Below are positions 22,340-34,873 of a stretch of DNA of 64,000 bases, piece by piece; the first letter of the stretch is position 1, and each line of letters starts with the position of its first letter. This stretch comes from Halichondria panicea (taxonomy: Eukaryota > Porifera > Demospongiae > Suberitida > Halichondriidae). The position numbers and the translations under genes are program-made. The stretch covers positions 2,929,001 to 2,993,000 of the forward strand of contig NC_087392.1 in assembly GCF_963675165.1 (NCBI RefSeq), given 5' to 3'. The notes below the pieces were generated by a model that ran no database searches, was not told the DNA's origin, and worked only from the letters and a program-made list of their open reading frames with translations.

Positions 22340-25300
22340 CTGGAGCAGACAATGAGATGTTATTTCGTGTAATCAGAATAAATATACGGTAGTGTGTTAA
22401 TTTGTGTGTTAATTTGTGTCTGTGTGTAGACTGCTACAGCAGGATCAATGAAGTGCAAGTAATATTAGTGTTTTCTTACGTAGATTTGCAAAATTAATAA
22501 TGCTGTCCACTAGCGAATCAATTGAACTCTTGTGAACTCTCTGGGCTACTGTAACCCTACTTAGTAGTTAGCTCTGCACTAGAACGCAAGATATTGGTGG
22601 GTGCAAGAGTGAGACTAGAGCTGCAAGGCTCTCTCTACTGATGCAGCACTATTAATTTTGTACCAGCACTCCTTAGAAACAGTCAGTCAGCATGCACTGG
22701 AGGTTTAGGGCCTTTAGTGAATAGAACTGCACAACAAACAGAGCGCAGGACTTAGGAGAACTAATAAGTGAATATGAAAGCTTGTAACAAAGGAAAACTT
22801 GAAGTTGCTGCTTAAGCCTCCCACTCAATCATGTCTATGGATCATTAAGCACCTGCTACTTGCTAGATCCGCCCCTGCCTATGGCACTCTTTTGGATTAC
22901 AGATTAACTTGCATGTAGCAAAATTAATGCAAAAATGTAATTTTTTATGATATCTGTGTGTATTAACTATTGCTAGTAGACTTACTTTGTGATACTTGAC
23001 TGGTTCATCTGCTTTACCGATAATCAATTTCTCCAAAAAGTGCTTTGCAGCAGCTCTGCAAAAACACAATCACAATCATTAGTTTGCATTGAATTTTTAA
23101 AAACTTCACCTTCTCGTATTCTTATAGAAGACCAAAATAAGAACCACAACTAGAACAACTGCTATAGCCAAGAGCACGAGAACAACAGCTGTGGTGCTGC
23201 TGCTGCCAGGAGGAATAGCTTCAGGGGAATTGGTGGTGGCCGGAGGAGCAATGGCTCCAGAATCACTGTATGCATGGGTGTAGTGTATAAAGGAGGGGTA
23301 AGGAGGGGGGGGGGGGGGGCATGTGTATACCAGATGAACTACATGTGTGCAATAAATTCTGAAATACAGTGAAGAGTGAATGAGCAGATGCAAGCACTTA
23401 CAATTTGCATCCCTTGGTGTAAAGGACAAAATAATAGTAGGTGTGCTCATTCTGTTTCCCCACGTTCTCCAGAAGCAGAGTGCCAGGCTTAGGGGTGTGT
23501 GTGACTACATCACCAACTAAACACACCACCCTCACAATTGCATGAGATACACTTTTAGTCATCTGGAAGAGTAACTGGTAGCCTGTAGAGGAAGAAATGT
23601 CACAAAAATCTCATGTAGGGTAATAAATATACTCTGTGAAGAGGTAGCTCAGAATCATGGAGCCACAAAATTGCGGCAATAACTTTGACAATGTGGTTGT
23701 CAAAGTCACATAAACGGAAGGCTAAGGAGCAAGCTAAGCCTCGGATGCACGAAAAATTCAATTTTAGTAAAAATACCGGATAAATGAAAGCACCGCGGGT
23801 GCTGATACCTCTGTAGAGGCAATTGATCATTTTCCTACCATGCCAGTGCATGGGAATCTGGTACAAACGAGTGGGAAATGATCGACCATGATAGTGCAGA
23901 GCTACCTACAAGGTAGTATAGCTAAGTATATCAACAGATGTTGCTATGCACGAGTCTGAAGAGACTGCATTGGCCTTCGAAGTAAGCAAAACTAGGGAAC
24001 GAAGCTCTATCTTGCAAATCCACAAATTGATATTCAAGAAAACGTTACTAGAAGCCTATAGAAGCTCTTACTTGCATTTTATTGATCAGTGAGCAGCTGT
24101 AGCAGCCTACATACACACAGACAAACACAGACACACAAACACACAAACACATTACCGTATCTTTGCTTGCGCATGCGCAAAGAGGTATACGGTAGTGTGT
24201 TTGTGTGTCTGTGTGTGTAGACTGCTACAGCTGCTCAAGGATGAATCAAGTGCAAGTAAGAGTTTCTATAGGCTTCTAGTAATGTTTACTTGGATTTTAA
24301 TTCGTGGATTTGCAAAACAATGCTTCGTTCTCGAGTTCTGCCTAGTTTTGCTCACTTGGAATGCCATTGCAGCCTTTTCAGAAGAGCACGTAGGCACGTA
24401 CCGAATGTTGTTACTCTATTTAGTAGTTAGCTCTGCACTAGAACGCTAGCTATTGGTAGCTGCAAAAGTGAGAAGAGAGCTGCAAGGCTCTGCAGACGGC
24501 AGCCATTAATTTTAGACTTGAACTTTGGCATCGATCGTTTTTAACAACATTCATGGTCGATTATTACCCACTCTTTGAGTTTGCATGCATGATAATATTA
24601 TTGGGACTGAATAAAAAAAGTAGCTTTATGTTATGTAGCTTTGGCATCTCCACCGAGGCATCAGCACCTGCGGTGCTTTCATTAATATTAGGATTTCACA
24701 AACCTGTTTTTGCACAAAAAGGGGTTAGCTTGCTCTTACTTATAATTATAGCCTTTGTATTTTGCTACCATGTTTGATGCAGAAATTCAATCTGAAGACT
24801 TACCTTCAGCCATTATCGTTTGCTGTTTGTAGGATGCTATCATATTCTTATTGCTGTCACATACTGACACATCTTCCTCACACTCTTTGGCTTTCCCACA
24901 GAGGTTCACATAGTATGTTGTACCCCCTTCAACAGTTGTATTATAGCTGAAATCAAAACTTAGATAGCGTAGGCTGATCAGGACGTACATAATTATACAC
25001 CACTGATTGGTTTCTACTCATCTACTACTACTTTCTCATACATGTACGTAACAAGGTTGCTTTGGTTTCAGGTAAGTGTTACCTGGATGACTGTTGGAGA
25101 AATTTTGGCTGGAAGGAGAAGTAGCTGCCAGAGAAGAGAGATGCATCAAATTTGCAGTCATTGGAAACAACAGCCCTGCATAAACGACACAGTGGATACA
25201 AGTAATTATATTGTGCAATGCTACAAGGATATCTCTTCCCTACTTATTCTCTCCACAAGCATATGGTGTTTTCCAGGTGAAGTCACTCGCATAGCATCCT

Positions 25301-28300
25301 GGAGAGCTGTGGGTATATATATATACACAGTGACATAGATTCAAATTCAACCAAACAACTGCTCACGGATCTGTGATGAGTATTTCCCCCACTCCACAAG
25401 TCATCTGCACACTCACGTGACTTCCACAACCAGTCCCATTACCACTAAACCTTATCAGCACACCTTCGTCAGTCACTGCATACATTATGCAAGTATGCAT
25501 TCACTGTGGCAATTCAGATACACTGCTTTGACCATGTTTGCTACAAATCCAATATGTGTGATTTAAGTCTTATCAATGTTTTCGCATTCAGAGTGTATTT
25601 TGATGATATCGCACTGACCTTGCACTCTTTGAGTAGAAGTGGTGGCCAAACTGTGGAATTTACCAGAGCTTTTCACACACACTGATGACTGTGGACCACA
25701 TCCTGAAGGTCGCGATGTTAAACGACAACATAATAATTGTAGGCCTAAGAAAATCTCACCTTCAAGTTCATACAAACTTCTATGTTCAATTGCTCCACAA
25801 ACGTTTATATAATAGGTGTCAGCCCTACAACCAATTTAGTTTAAAATTCAACATAAACAATAAGGTCACTCACCCTAACGTGACCTGCCATGGCTTCCCC
25901 AGAGAATGCAACGGAGAGAAGTCATAGAGCACATCCCCCTTATCTGTGGCAACTGTGCAGCTGACCTCCTCTGATATGCACGCGTACGGAGTGGACCAGA
26001 AGAAGTACTTATGACACTCATCCGAGACAGACTATATTGTAGAGTGTATGGGAGTGGGTGGGACGAGAATCAGCTTGTGCACATTGTAGTAGGGGTATGA
26101 GGGGTTAGTGAATATAATTATGGAGGCGATTTTCTTGTGCTACTCTTCCTTGTGGGATGATACTTTTGTTCTAGCTGACTCACTTTTTGAAGAGTAAGTT
26201 CGCCTTGGCTTTTATCTGCAGTTCTGTTACATTCCATGAAGATAATGCTCTGAATACTCCTACCTGCATTAAAGAAACCATCACACCAATTTCCACAACT
26301 GAAGTTGACGTACAATGCTGAATAATTCAACGTATAAAATACATTCAACAATCACTACTAGGACCATTAGTAAACAGTTTACATCACCCTCTATAATTAT
26401 ATCTACGAAGCAATGGGTCAACAAATATACATACATCTTGCTCACCTTCACTGCAGCTGTCACCTCCTGTGAATGTAAGTCTGGGGCCCCCAGTGACGGA
26501 AGACAGCATCAGACTACTAGCACTCAGAGTGCCCAGTTTGGTGGTTTCACCCCGCTCAGTGGTGGAGTTTATAGAGGCAACAGAACAACGGGCACTCTTG
26601 CACAGACATACACTGTACTTTAAGCCCTTAGCTGCAAACTGAAAATTAGGGAAGTGAGTTTTGTACAACACTACCACCGTACATTGTACTAAATGCACAT
26701 AATGCACTTATACACGACACAAGCAGTTTTCATAGCCTAAAATGTCTCCTATCAGAACTAACTAAGTGATACATTCGTCAGCTTACAGTGAGCTGTTGGC
26801 CTAGGGGAGTGAAGTCAAACTCTCCTTCAGATGTGCTCATTACACACTCCACCTGACTGCTCGATTTATCCGGGGGACAAGCAAGAGGGGTTTCCATAGC
26901 AACAGCCCATGTACAATTCCCATTGGGGGCATCCTCATGTAGTGAGAGTATAGGGGAGGAGGTTTCTGGGGCACAGTGCAGAAAGAGGGTGGTAGTATAG
27001 CGAGCACCTGTGGTGGCGTTGCACACATCTCCACTGGAGTATTTGGCCTGAATGGTTGGATGGGGGTCAGATGTAGCTTGTATCTTAGGAGTACCAGTCA
27101 TGTGACCAAGATTCTGAAGAACAAGGTTTACAAAATAAAGGTCAAAACAATAGGTTAGTAAATGCACGCAATGTACCCATACACGGTTTTTATAGCCTAA
27201 AGTTTATCAATAGCACATGCAGAACGTCAATGCTGCTAGTACAGGCATAAATGTATTGAGATCATAACCCTGTGATCATGCACTGACCACATGATGGCGG
27301 CCGTCGGGACTTTTCAAGCAAATCCCTGCTGGAGAGGAGCAATGAGAGCCACTGCCAGAGAATGGGTTGAGGTTACGACAGACACTCATTGTGAAGGTCC
27401 CACCTTCCTCAGTGGAGTGGGAATCACTTGTAACAATGCCCTAAGTGATGAAATGAAAAACGCTCCAATCATGGACATTGCAACAAAATAATGCTACCAT
27501 GGAAAATTATACACACGCGTACAAACATAACATTGTATATCTAGTAAAATGGAACTTACTGTCCAGGTCTGTGAAAAGAGTCCATCAAAATTGTACACAT
27601 GTCCCTTGTCATCACTAACAGAGCAAGACTCTTCCCCCACACAAAAAGATGCATTCTGCCAAACAAAGTCCAGCCTACAATCATCAGAAGACTGGAAAAC
27701 GGGCATCTTAGTGGAGCTCTTTCTGGAGGCACACTGCAGACTGACAACAGCTGTCCATGTTCGTAGGAGAGAATGACAGGGCATTCCCACAGTGTACACC
27801 ACCTCCACTGTGCGCGGAGTGTGAGAGGTTAACACAATCTTGTGGGTCGCTGAGACAAGGGTTGTGGCTGGTTTACCGCTTGACCCTTTGCTACAAATTC
27901 CAGTATCTTTCGTGTTACATCCAGCAGCCTCTGAGGGCAGATTAGACTTGGTACCACACAACTGTATGTAGTAGGTAGTGCCAGAGCTAGAGTCAATTGC
28001 AGAGATTTGCTCAGAGTTGACAAGGTTTGTGAAGTCGTACATAAACTCTGATGAAGTATCATTAATGGAGCATGCATCCTTTGATGAACTAGTGTAGGCC
28101 AGGTGAATGGGGCAGGCATTGACACTCTCCCAGCGAAAAGTGTACTGACAGTCACTGAAGTCAACAAACTCAGGAGAACCCTGTAAATAAGTATAATCAT
28201 AAACAGGAGCAATAAACCGAGTAGATCACAACTCCAATACTAGACGATATCTGCATAATAATTATGTATAGCCTACAGGTTATTAACGAAAGGTCTTATG

Positions 28301-31300
28301 TTACGCACATGTATTAGTATTCATTCAACTATCGTATAAAAATAATAAAATCCAACTATCGTATAAATTTGGCAATTTGGCAAATCCAGGTGGTAGGGAT
28401 TGGCAAATTAAAAATTCGTTGATGTGATCATCTCATATGGATCAATAATGCCATGCAGCATGATCGTCTAATTAAAAATGCTCGCCAAATGTACCCACTA
28501 TTGTTACGGTGTGCTGCTAACCTAGTAGCATGGTTTTCCAACCATGTATAAAGGTACATGTCACTTACAATTATGATGTTTCTGTTGCAGACAAGAAGTA
28601 TTCTAGTGGAGTATCTGGTTTTCATACACTCTCCTCCTGCGCTGTACTCCAGAAGCACCCCCTCATCTCCTGAGAGTCCTTCGGGCGAAGTCCTGGGCTT
28701 GCCCAAGTGGACCGCTTTTCCACTACGGAAAGTGTGAGAGAGAGGGTAGAGAGTATTAAATATAATGCTGTCATGCAGTTATCGTAGTAGTGGGCCCTAA
28801 TATGTACATGTACATGTATGCACATGACTATATGTACATCAACGTAACGCACAAGCTAAACACTATGCATTGAGAGCCTCTGGTTACGTGTACACTCACG
28901 TTTCAGTATTAAGAAGACACGCAGCTGCTCCCTTAGGACACTTGCTGATTTTGCTGTTAGCGGTATCGAGAGTGCTACACACAGAGAAGTAGACCATTGC
29001 AGAATCATTCAGCCTCACTTCTACCATGCCATGAGCTTGAAACACATCTAGATTAGCAAAGTGGGGGAGTATACAGGGCACTCCAATGTTCTCCAAATCC
29101 TTACACACGAGACCAGTGTGCACAGTGAAGGTATACTCACATTCCTTTTCAGGAAATACTTCAAGGAAATCATCCCTTGAAGGCTCACAAGCAAAATTCA
29201 CGACAGTCTTACGCTCTTTAGATACGTGGTGACATTCATCTCCATTCAGATACTCGACACTGATCTCCCCGCCAATGTATTGTAGTGTGGTATTGCTGTT
29301 GACATAGCCCAGAGAGTGTACGTTGTGTGTATGGTTGTCCACGCTGTGGAGGGTGTACTGGCATGCTCCAATATCCAGTTGTGTATCGTCCTTCCATTGT
29401 CGAGGGCAAAGCACTCCTTTCCCTCCAAGACCTACCGTGTAGTTATAGTTAAAGCCATTGGTTTCTGCATACGTATTGAAGAGTAGGGGGGGTAGAGATG
29501 AGAGGTTGAACTGCTGATGAGTAACTGGATCCTCTATGAACCAGTCGGCCACTCTGCTGTCTCGAGGGCAGGCATACTTAGTGTTCCAATCAATGCTCAC
29601 CACACAGTTGGTATTATAGTCCAGTGTCGGCTCACCCTGCAAATGTAAGTGAATTCTCTGACAATTAAGAGACACTGACAATAAGGAACATTTAATGCAT
29701 GCAATAAATGCTCCTGAGAACATGCATGCGATAACGGCTCCAAAAGGATCCAAAATTTTACAAAATACCGTATAGCGGGTAATTTTCGTGGGGTAAAATA
29801 TTCGTTATTTTCGTGGGCAGGCTGACCTCCACGAAATTTTATCGTAGGCGTGGCTTATCTGAACGTAGGAATGCCGTGCAGCCACGAGACTAAACGAAAT
29901 TTTTACTCACGAAAACTACCGTTTCTCGAGTTGAGAACGAATTTTTTACCCCACGAAACTTACCCGCTATACGGTAATGAATTGGCTTGAATAATTTAAT
30001 GGGGGAGCTTAAAGACAACACCATACTCTCACCACGCTGTCCCCACATCGGAAGTGGACATGTACCACACCCCTTCTCCCATTTGAGCAATCTCCATTGG
30101 TGTACGTCAGTACGAGCTCCCCATCCCTCTCTTCCACAATATCACTACTGATGTATCCCAGCACCGACCCTGAGCCTGGAGAATCATCATCACGGTAGCG
30201 ACATGCCCCCATTCCTTCTCTCTGTGGACATTGAGGAACCTTGGAAAAGTCCAGAGACCTGAACAATAGGGAATTAACAATGAATGTCACTGAATTAGTC
30301 ATAATTATTTTGACTACCAACGCTAGTCATAATTGACACATCTACAAAGTACCTACGCAACAAGCTGTTTTCATTATTATGCATACATGAGTACATACCT
30401 ACATCCACCAATGACATAGCTGTAGCCATCCCCCAACCCTCTCACACTCCACACTTGCTGCTGTAGCAATGGCTGGAGATTGTACCTTCCCCCACTGGCC
30501 AAGCACTGGAGTTCTTGCGGTGGACACGCCAGAGCAGTCGGCCAATCAAATGTGTAGCCACAGTCTTCGTTCTCAGAGACAAACCGGGGATAACCTTTGT
30601 AATCAACCAGAGTACGGTCACATTCGAAATTGATCAAAACAGAGCGATTTTTATTGTTGTGATGACATTGATCGCCGCCTATAAAGTTCATAGTCAAGCT
30701 GCCATCGAAATAAGTGAGTGTCTGTGTGTTTGACAGCCCACATTGATGTGGTTTATGTGATGAGTCGATCTGACACACAGCCACAGTCCCATTGTCTTCG
30801 GCTGTCATGCACGGATGGTTTAGAGGGTTGCATATGGATACGTGATAGGTGTGGCCAGAAGGCGTGTCAATGGGGAAGTAAGAAAGGGTAGAGTTTATAT
30901 AACTAAGTGGAGATAGGTCAAAGGTGAATCCTGATGGGTTCGAAACTGAGCATGTTTGAGAGGTGATAGGATGGATGGGGCAGGCATACACTGTCTCCCA
31001 GGTAAAGAGGTAGTCACAAGGGCTGGCATCATCTCCGCCTGACAAGTAGACAGGGCCCGTCTGCAAATAATGTGTTTTTGTGCGTGTGTGAGTGTGAGTC
31101 ATTGATAGATGGAACATCATGTGCTAGGCACTAACTAGTACGTTTTGCAAGATAGGTCTTTTCTCCCTTCAATAGAACTCGGTTTAAAGCCTATAGGTAT
31201 CTATATAGTGCATGTAGTACTCAATAATTATTATCAACATACTCACCTCTACATAGAGAGAGGACTTGTTGCAGGTCAGATGTATAATGGTCGTTACAGT

Positions 31301-34300
31301 AGGGCATAATTCCTCTCCTTGGTTCTTATACTCGTACTTGAGATTGATGAAGTTTTCTCCAGATTGACTTGAGGACGTAAAATTAGCAGTTGATGCTAGA
31401 GCAATATTTGTATACTTCGTCCTCCCCGCTATAATCTGCACCCTACACACAGCTGCGAGAGGGTTGCACCCCGCAACAGAGTTCAAGGGTTGACAGATGT
31501 TGATGTAGTATAGAGAGTCGTCCCGTCCCCGAGTCTCCCAGTTCCCAATGCCACTAGCTCGTGAGAGAGCAGAGAAGTCAAACGTGTTGGTGGGAGTAAA
31601 GTGAAGACAAGAATGCGCTTGATATGCTGGTGGGCATGCTTTCTTTGTTCTAATTTCAATTACGTAGTTGCAGTAATCCTCGTCAATGTCGTTGACTACT
31701 GGGTCATGTGCTGTGCTGTCACACACAAAAACTAATGTGGTGTTTCTGTTAGGATTGCCATTGTGGTGACATCGTGTCCCTCCAGTATATTTTAATTTGA
31801 GTGTTCCATCCTCATATACTAAAGTTGAACTCGAATTTCCAAGAGAATAGTGATTAGCTCCAACTGATTGGCACACGGCGGTGTTTGTTTTAGTTCTAGG
31901 AGAACAAACAGTCTTATCTAGTGGTAGTGGTTTACATATCGATACGTTGTATTGGTAGTTATCTCGGTTGAATGATATAACTGGGAGAGAGGTGAGGTTG
32001 AAGACAAAGCCAGTGGAGTGATGGATGACAGTGCAGTCGTTGCCAAGCTCAACACCAGTGGGACAGGCAGCATACGTCATCCAATGGAACTCATATAACA
32101 TGTCATTTGTCACGCCGATAAAGATAGGGGGTGTGGTGAAATCTCCCACTTTACACACATAGTGTACCACAACAGAAAAATTAGTATTAGTCTCATCTCC
32201 CACCACGGTTACAACATTGCTGTCAGCACTGTGGACCTGGGTAGAGCTTGAACTGAAATCGAAACGGCCAATTTTCATAAGAGTGCCATCTTTTTTGACC
32301 TGACACACGCTGCTCCCAGCACACTCTTCCGGGGCAAGTTTGGCATTGCAGTAATCTGCTGGTGATGAATGTGGATCAGGAGCCACAGCCAATGTTCCAC
32401 AAGGGTTAACCATGAAGCACTCGGTGTGTGTTTGGGTGTCTGTTTGGGTGTCTGTTTGGGTGTCTAGTGCGATCCAATTTTCGTTCTCTGTACCAACGAG
32501 GGGGGCCAAATTGTAAATGCTCCCCAGAATCTCAAATTGACAAGAAGAGACCCCTGAAGTCTGTGCCCCACAAGCGAGGGGAGTAACCCATTCAAACTCG
32601 TAGAAGCAGTCTTCTTCACCTGAAAAAGTTATAACACTTGAATTTGACTCGACATTCTCTGGGCAAATGAAGTGAATGATGGTTGTGCGAGCAAAGTTAG
32701 TGTGACAAGGATCTCCAAGTCCATACATAAGTGTGAGCTCTCCGTCCACATAACGAAGTCTTCCGGCCCCCACTCCAAGCACATGACACATACCACCACC
32801 ATCTATCTGTGTTACACGAATCGGTTGATCCCTAGAAGCACATCCAGTGCTTAGAGAATTCTTGGAGCATATCTTGAAGTCGTAACGATATTGTCCCCCA
32901 CTTGAGTCTAGCTGTGTATTGCTTGTGACACTCTCTTGAGAACTAAGGCCCGTGAGGTCAAAGTTTAATCCTAGAGAGGTGGTGAGCGTGCAGTCAGTGG
33001 ACTGTATGGCTGCATTACCACAGGCGTAAGATGAATACCAGTGTACGACGAGGAGACAAAGATTATCGTCCAGGAAGGTGATACGAGGACCCAGGTCCTA
33101 TATCGTGTTGGATAACAGTGTTGAAAGTAAGGTATTACTTAGTCGCTCAGTGTAAACTATGTACTTACAGTACATACATATGGATCGACACAATAATTCA
33201 GTAAGCAAGATCTCTGAGCCTCATATACACTTATAAAATCTTACCTCATTCCCAGTCGGACAGAGGAAGTGGATCTTAACTGAGTGGTTTCCAATGTTGT
33301 TGTCACTGTCGAAACAGGCTCCACTTTTCACACTGGTATAGTACACCACTGTTAAGAGACTGCCTTCAACGTGTAGGTGAGAACCAGAATTCATGTCTCC
33401 CAACTTTAGGGGAGCGGCTACACCCGAGTTAAAGCCCGAGTCAGTTTGATTTAGGCAAGCCATTGCTCCGGAACAACCACCAACATTTTCCAATGGCCGA
33501 CACACTGACAATAAGAAACTACTTGCTGGTCGCTCAGGATAGGAAACCGCATATCCTTCAGGGTGAATTAGGTTTGTTAGGTCAATAAACTTTGCCTTCA
33601 GGCCATTGTCCAAGTATGGGTGAACGTGATAACACTTTTCCTCCTGGGCATTAGCAGCCAAAGAGGAGCTGTTCTTACAGGCAGCAGATGTCACCCAGAG
33701 AATTTCAATGGCATGGGAGTTGGGATCACCTTCTAGTACCTCTGGTACACCCTGGGAGTGTAAAGTGTGGGTGCACATGAAAACCTGATAGTTTATCTAC
33801 GTGCACGTACAGTACAAAACATAAAATGCTGAAAATGAAACACAGGCTTAAACAAACCACAACTTACCAAGGTACGACCACAAACCAGAGTCACAGACAC
33901 ATTGCCACTCCCATACACAAGTCCAGGAGCGTAGTCGAACACAAATTTAACTTGTTTGATTCCAGCGTCATAGTCATAGCGACAGTTCTGACCTATATCA
34001 GTGAAGACGTTGAGATGCTCAGAATAGCATAATCTGGAATTGGCACAGGTAGTGGGAGCACTCAGGGGCCTGCACAGACTGACGTTGAAGAAGTTGGGGA
34101 TGTCTGGGTTTTCTTCACCTTCTGCTTGACTGTAGTAAACAGTCTCCCAGGTTCTGAGGGGAGTAATACATAATTATAGTATAATGGTGCAGTCATGACG
34201 ATTTCGGTTACATTCGTTAAACGGCTCATTACTGATAAGAAAAACTTTGCTAGTCAATGTAAAGATACGATCGCTGGTCAATTGTTTAGTTGCGACTTCA

Positions 34301-34460
34301 TGTCAGCATCACTAAGCTATCATGCTTACCCCTGGAGAGGACTCAGATCAATATCCGAGAGGGTAGGACATTCACTTGAGGGACAGTTTTGTAGCACTGC
34401 ACAGCAACTCAGGATCATACAGGCACAAAGTAGCCAGCTTGACAGTACGTAGTGAGACAT
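22163..34460 (-). CDS. IGF2R: Cation-independent mannose-6-phosphate receptor (CI-MPR/IGF2R) homologue
   Basis: There are 23 exons: complement(join(22163..22339, 22986..23055, 23110..23265, 23402..23582, 24804..24946, 25083..25175, 25367..25475, 25619..25702, 25760..25824, 25874..26031, 26184..26263, 26446..26638, 26787..27113, 27288..27440, 27560..28180, 28569..28722, 28900..29636, 30033..30258, 30399..31060, 31247..33097, 33245..33751, 33868..34153, 34330..34460)), 7164 nt and 2387 aa (human 2491). The start at 34460 begins a signal peptide (SSWLLCACMILSCCAVL). I count about 15 CIMR repeats with C-x-Y-x-F-x-W-x-T-x-x-A-C, a central C pair, then Y-x-x-G-x-x-C and I-x-F-x-C. One membrane segment follows (TTAVVLVLLAIAVVLVVVLI). 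The cytoplasmic tail ends NSDEELINI, like the human SDEDLLHV signal bound by GGA adaptors. It should carry lysosomal enzymes from Golgi to endosome. Confidence 0.93.
23640..24700. repeat. Large inverted repeat in CI-MPR intron
   Basis: Sequence at about 23935-24130 (cttcgaagtaagcaaaacta ... cttacttgcat) is the inverse of 24235-24380 (gcaagtaagag ... tagttttgctcacttgg). The centre is caaacacattaccgtat at 24145 with a CA/TG microsatellite. A related single arm is at 22415-22650. Confidence 0.55.
29766..29976. mobile_element. MITE, 'tagcgggtaattttcg' family, best copy
   Basis: The ends accgtatagcgggtaa and ttacccgctatacggt are perfect inverses. The internal gtaattttcgtggggtaaaa also mirrors the other end. 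It is about 210 bp, in a CI-MPR intron. Confidence 0.75.
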
Positions 34461-34873
34461 CACAGCCTTGAGTATGCAGTAGTTCTGCTTCAATTCTCCC
34501 CACCATGTACCAGTGATGAGTGAATTCTGACAGAGATCTTCTCGGATTCTGATCATGGGATTATGTGCTGAGGCAGCATGTAGGCAAAACCAGCCCCGCC
34601 CCCATTAAACAAAACAGCAGCTGTGGGGGCCAGACCTTTTCTCAGAGGGGGGAGGGAATCCTAGCTCTCTAGATTTTGCCCCTAGCTTTTTTTTTTTCAG
34701 TTTGGCCCCAGACTATACTTCATGTACTCCTGACACAATAACATAGACACATGTACAACTAACTGGGTATTATCAGGAGTACATGAATATTCATGTACTC
34801 CTGGTATTATTATAATGAATGAAGCAAAAATATATGATTGTCTGTAAGTGTAATAAAAAACGTGTTTTGCTTT
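34461..34873. other. CI-MPR promoter and 3' flank of the next gene
   Basis: This 413-bp gap separates two tandem minus-strand genes. It holds a palindrome at 34769-34810 (tattatcaggagtacatgaa and its inverse around attcatgtactcctg). An upstream in-frame ATG at 34556 exists but would precede the CI-MPR signal peptide by 32 residues. Confidence 0.45.
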
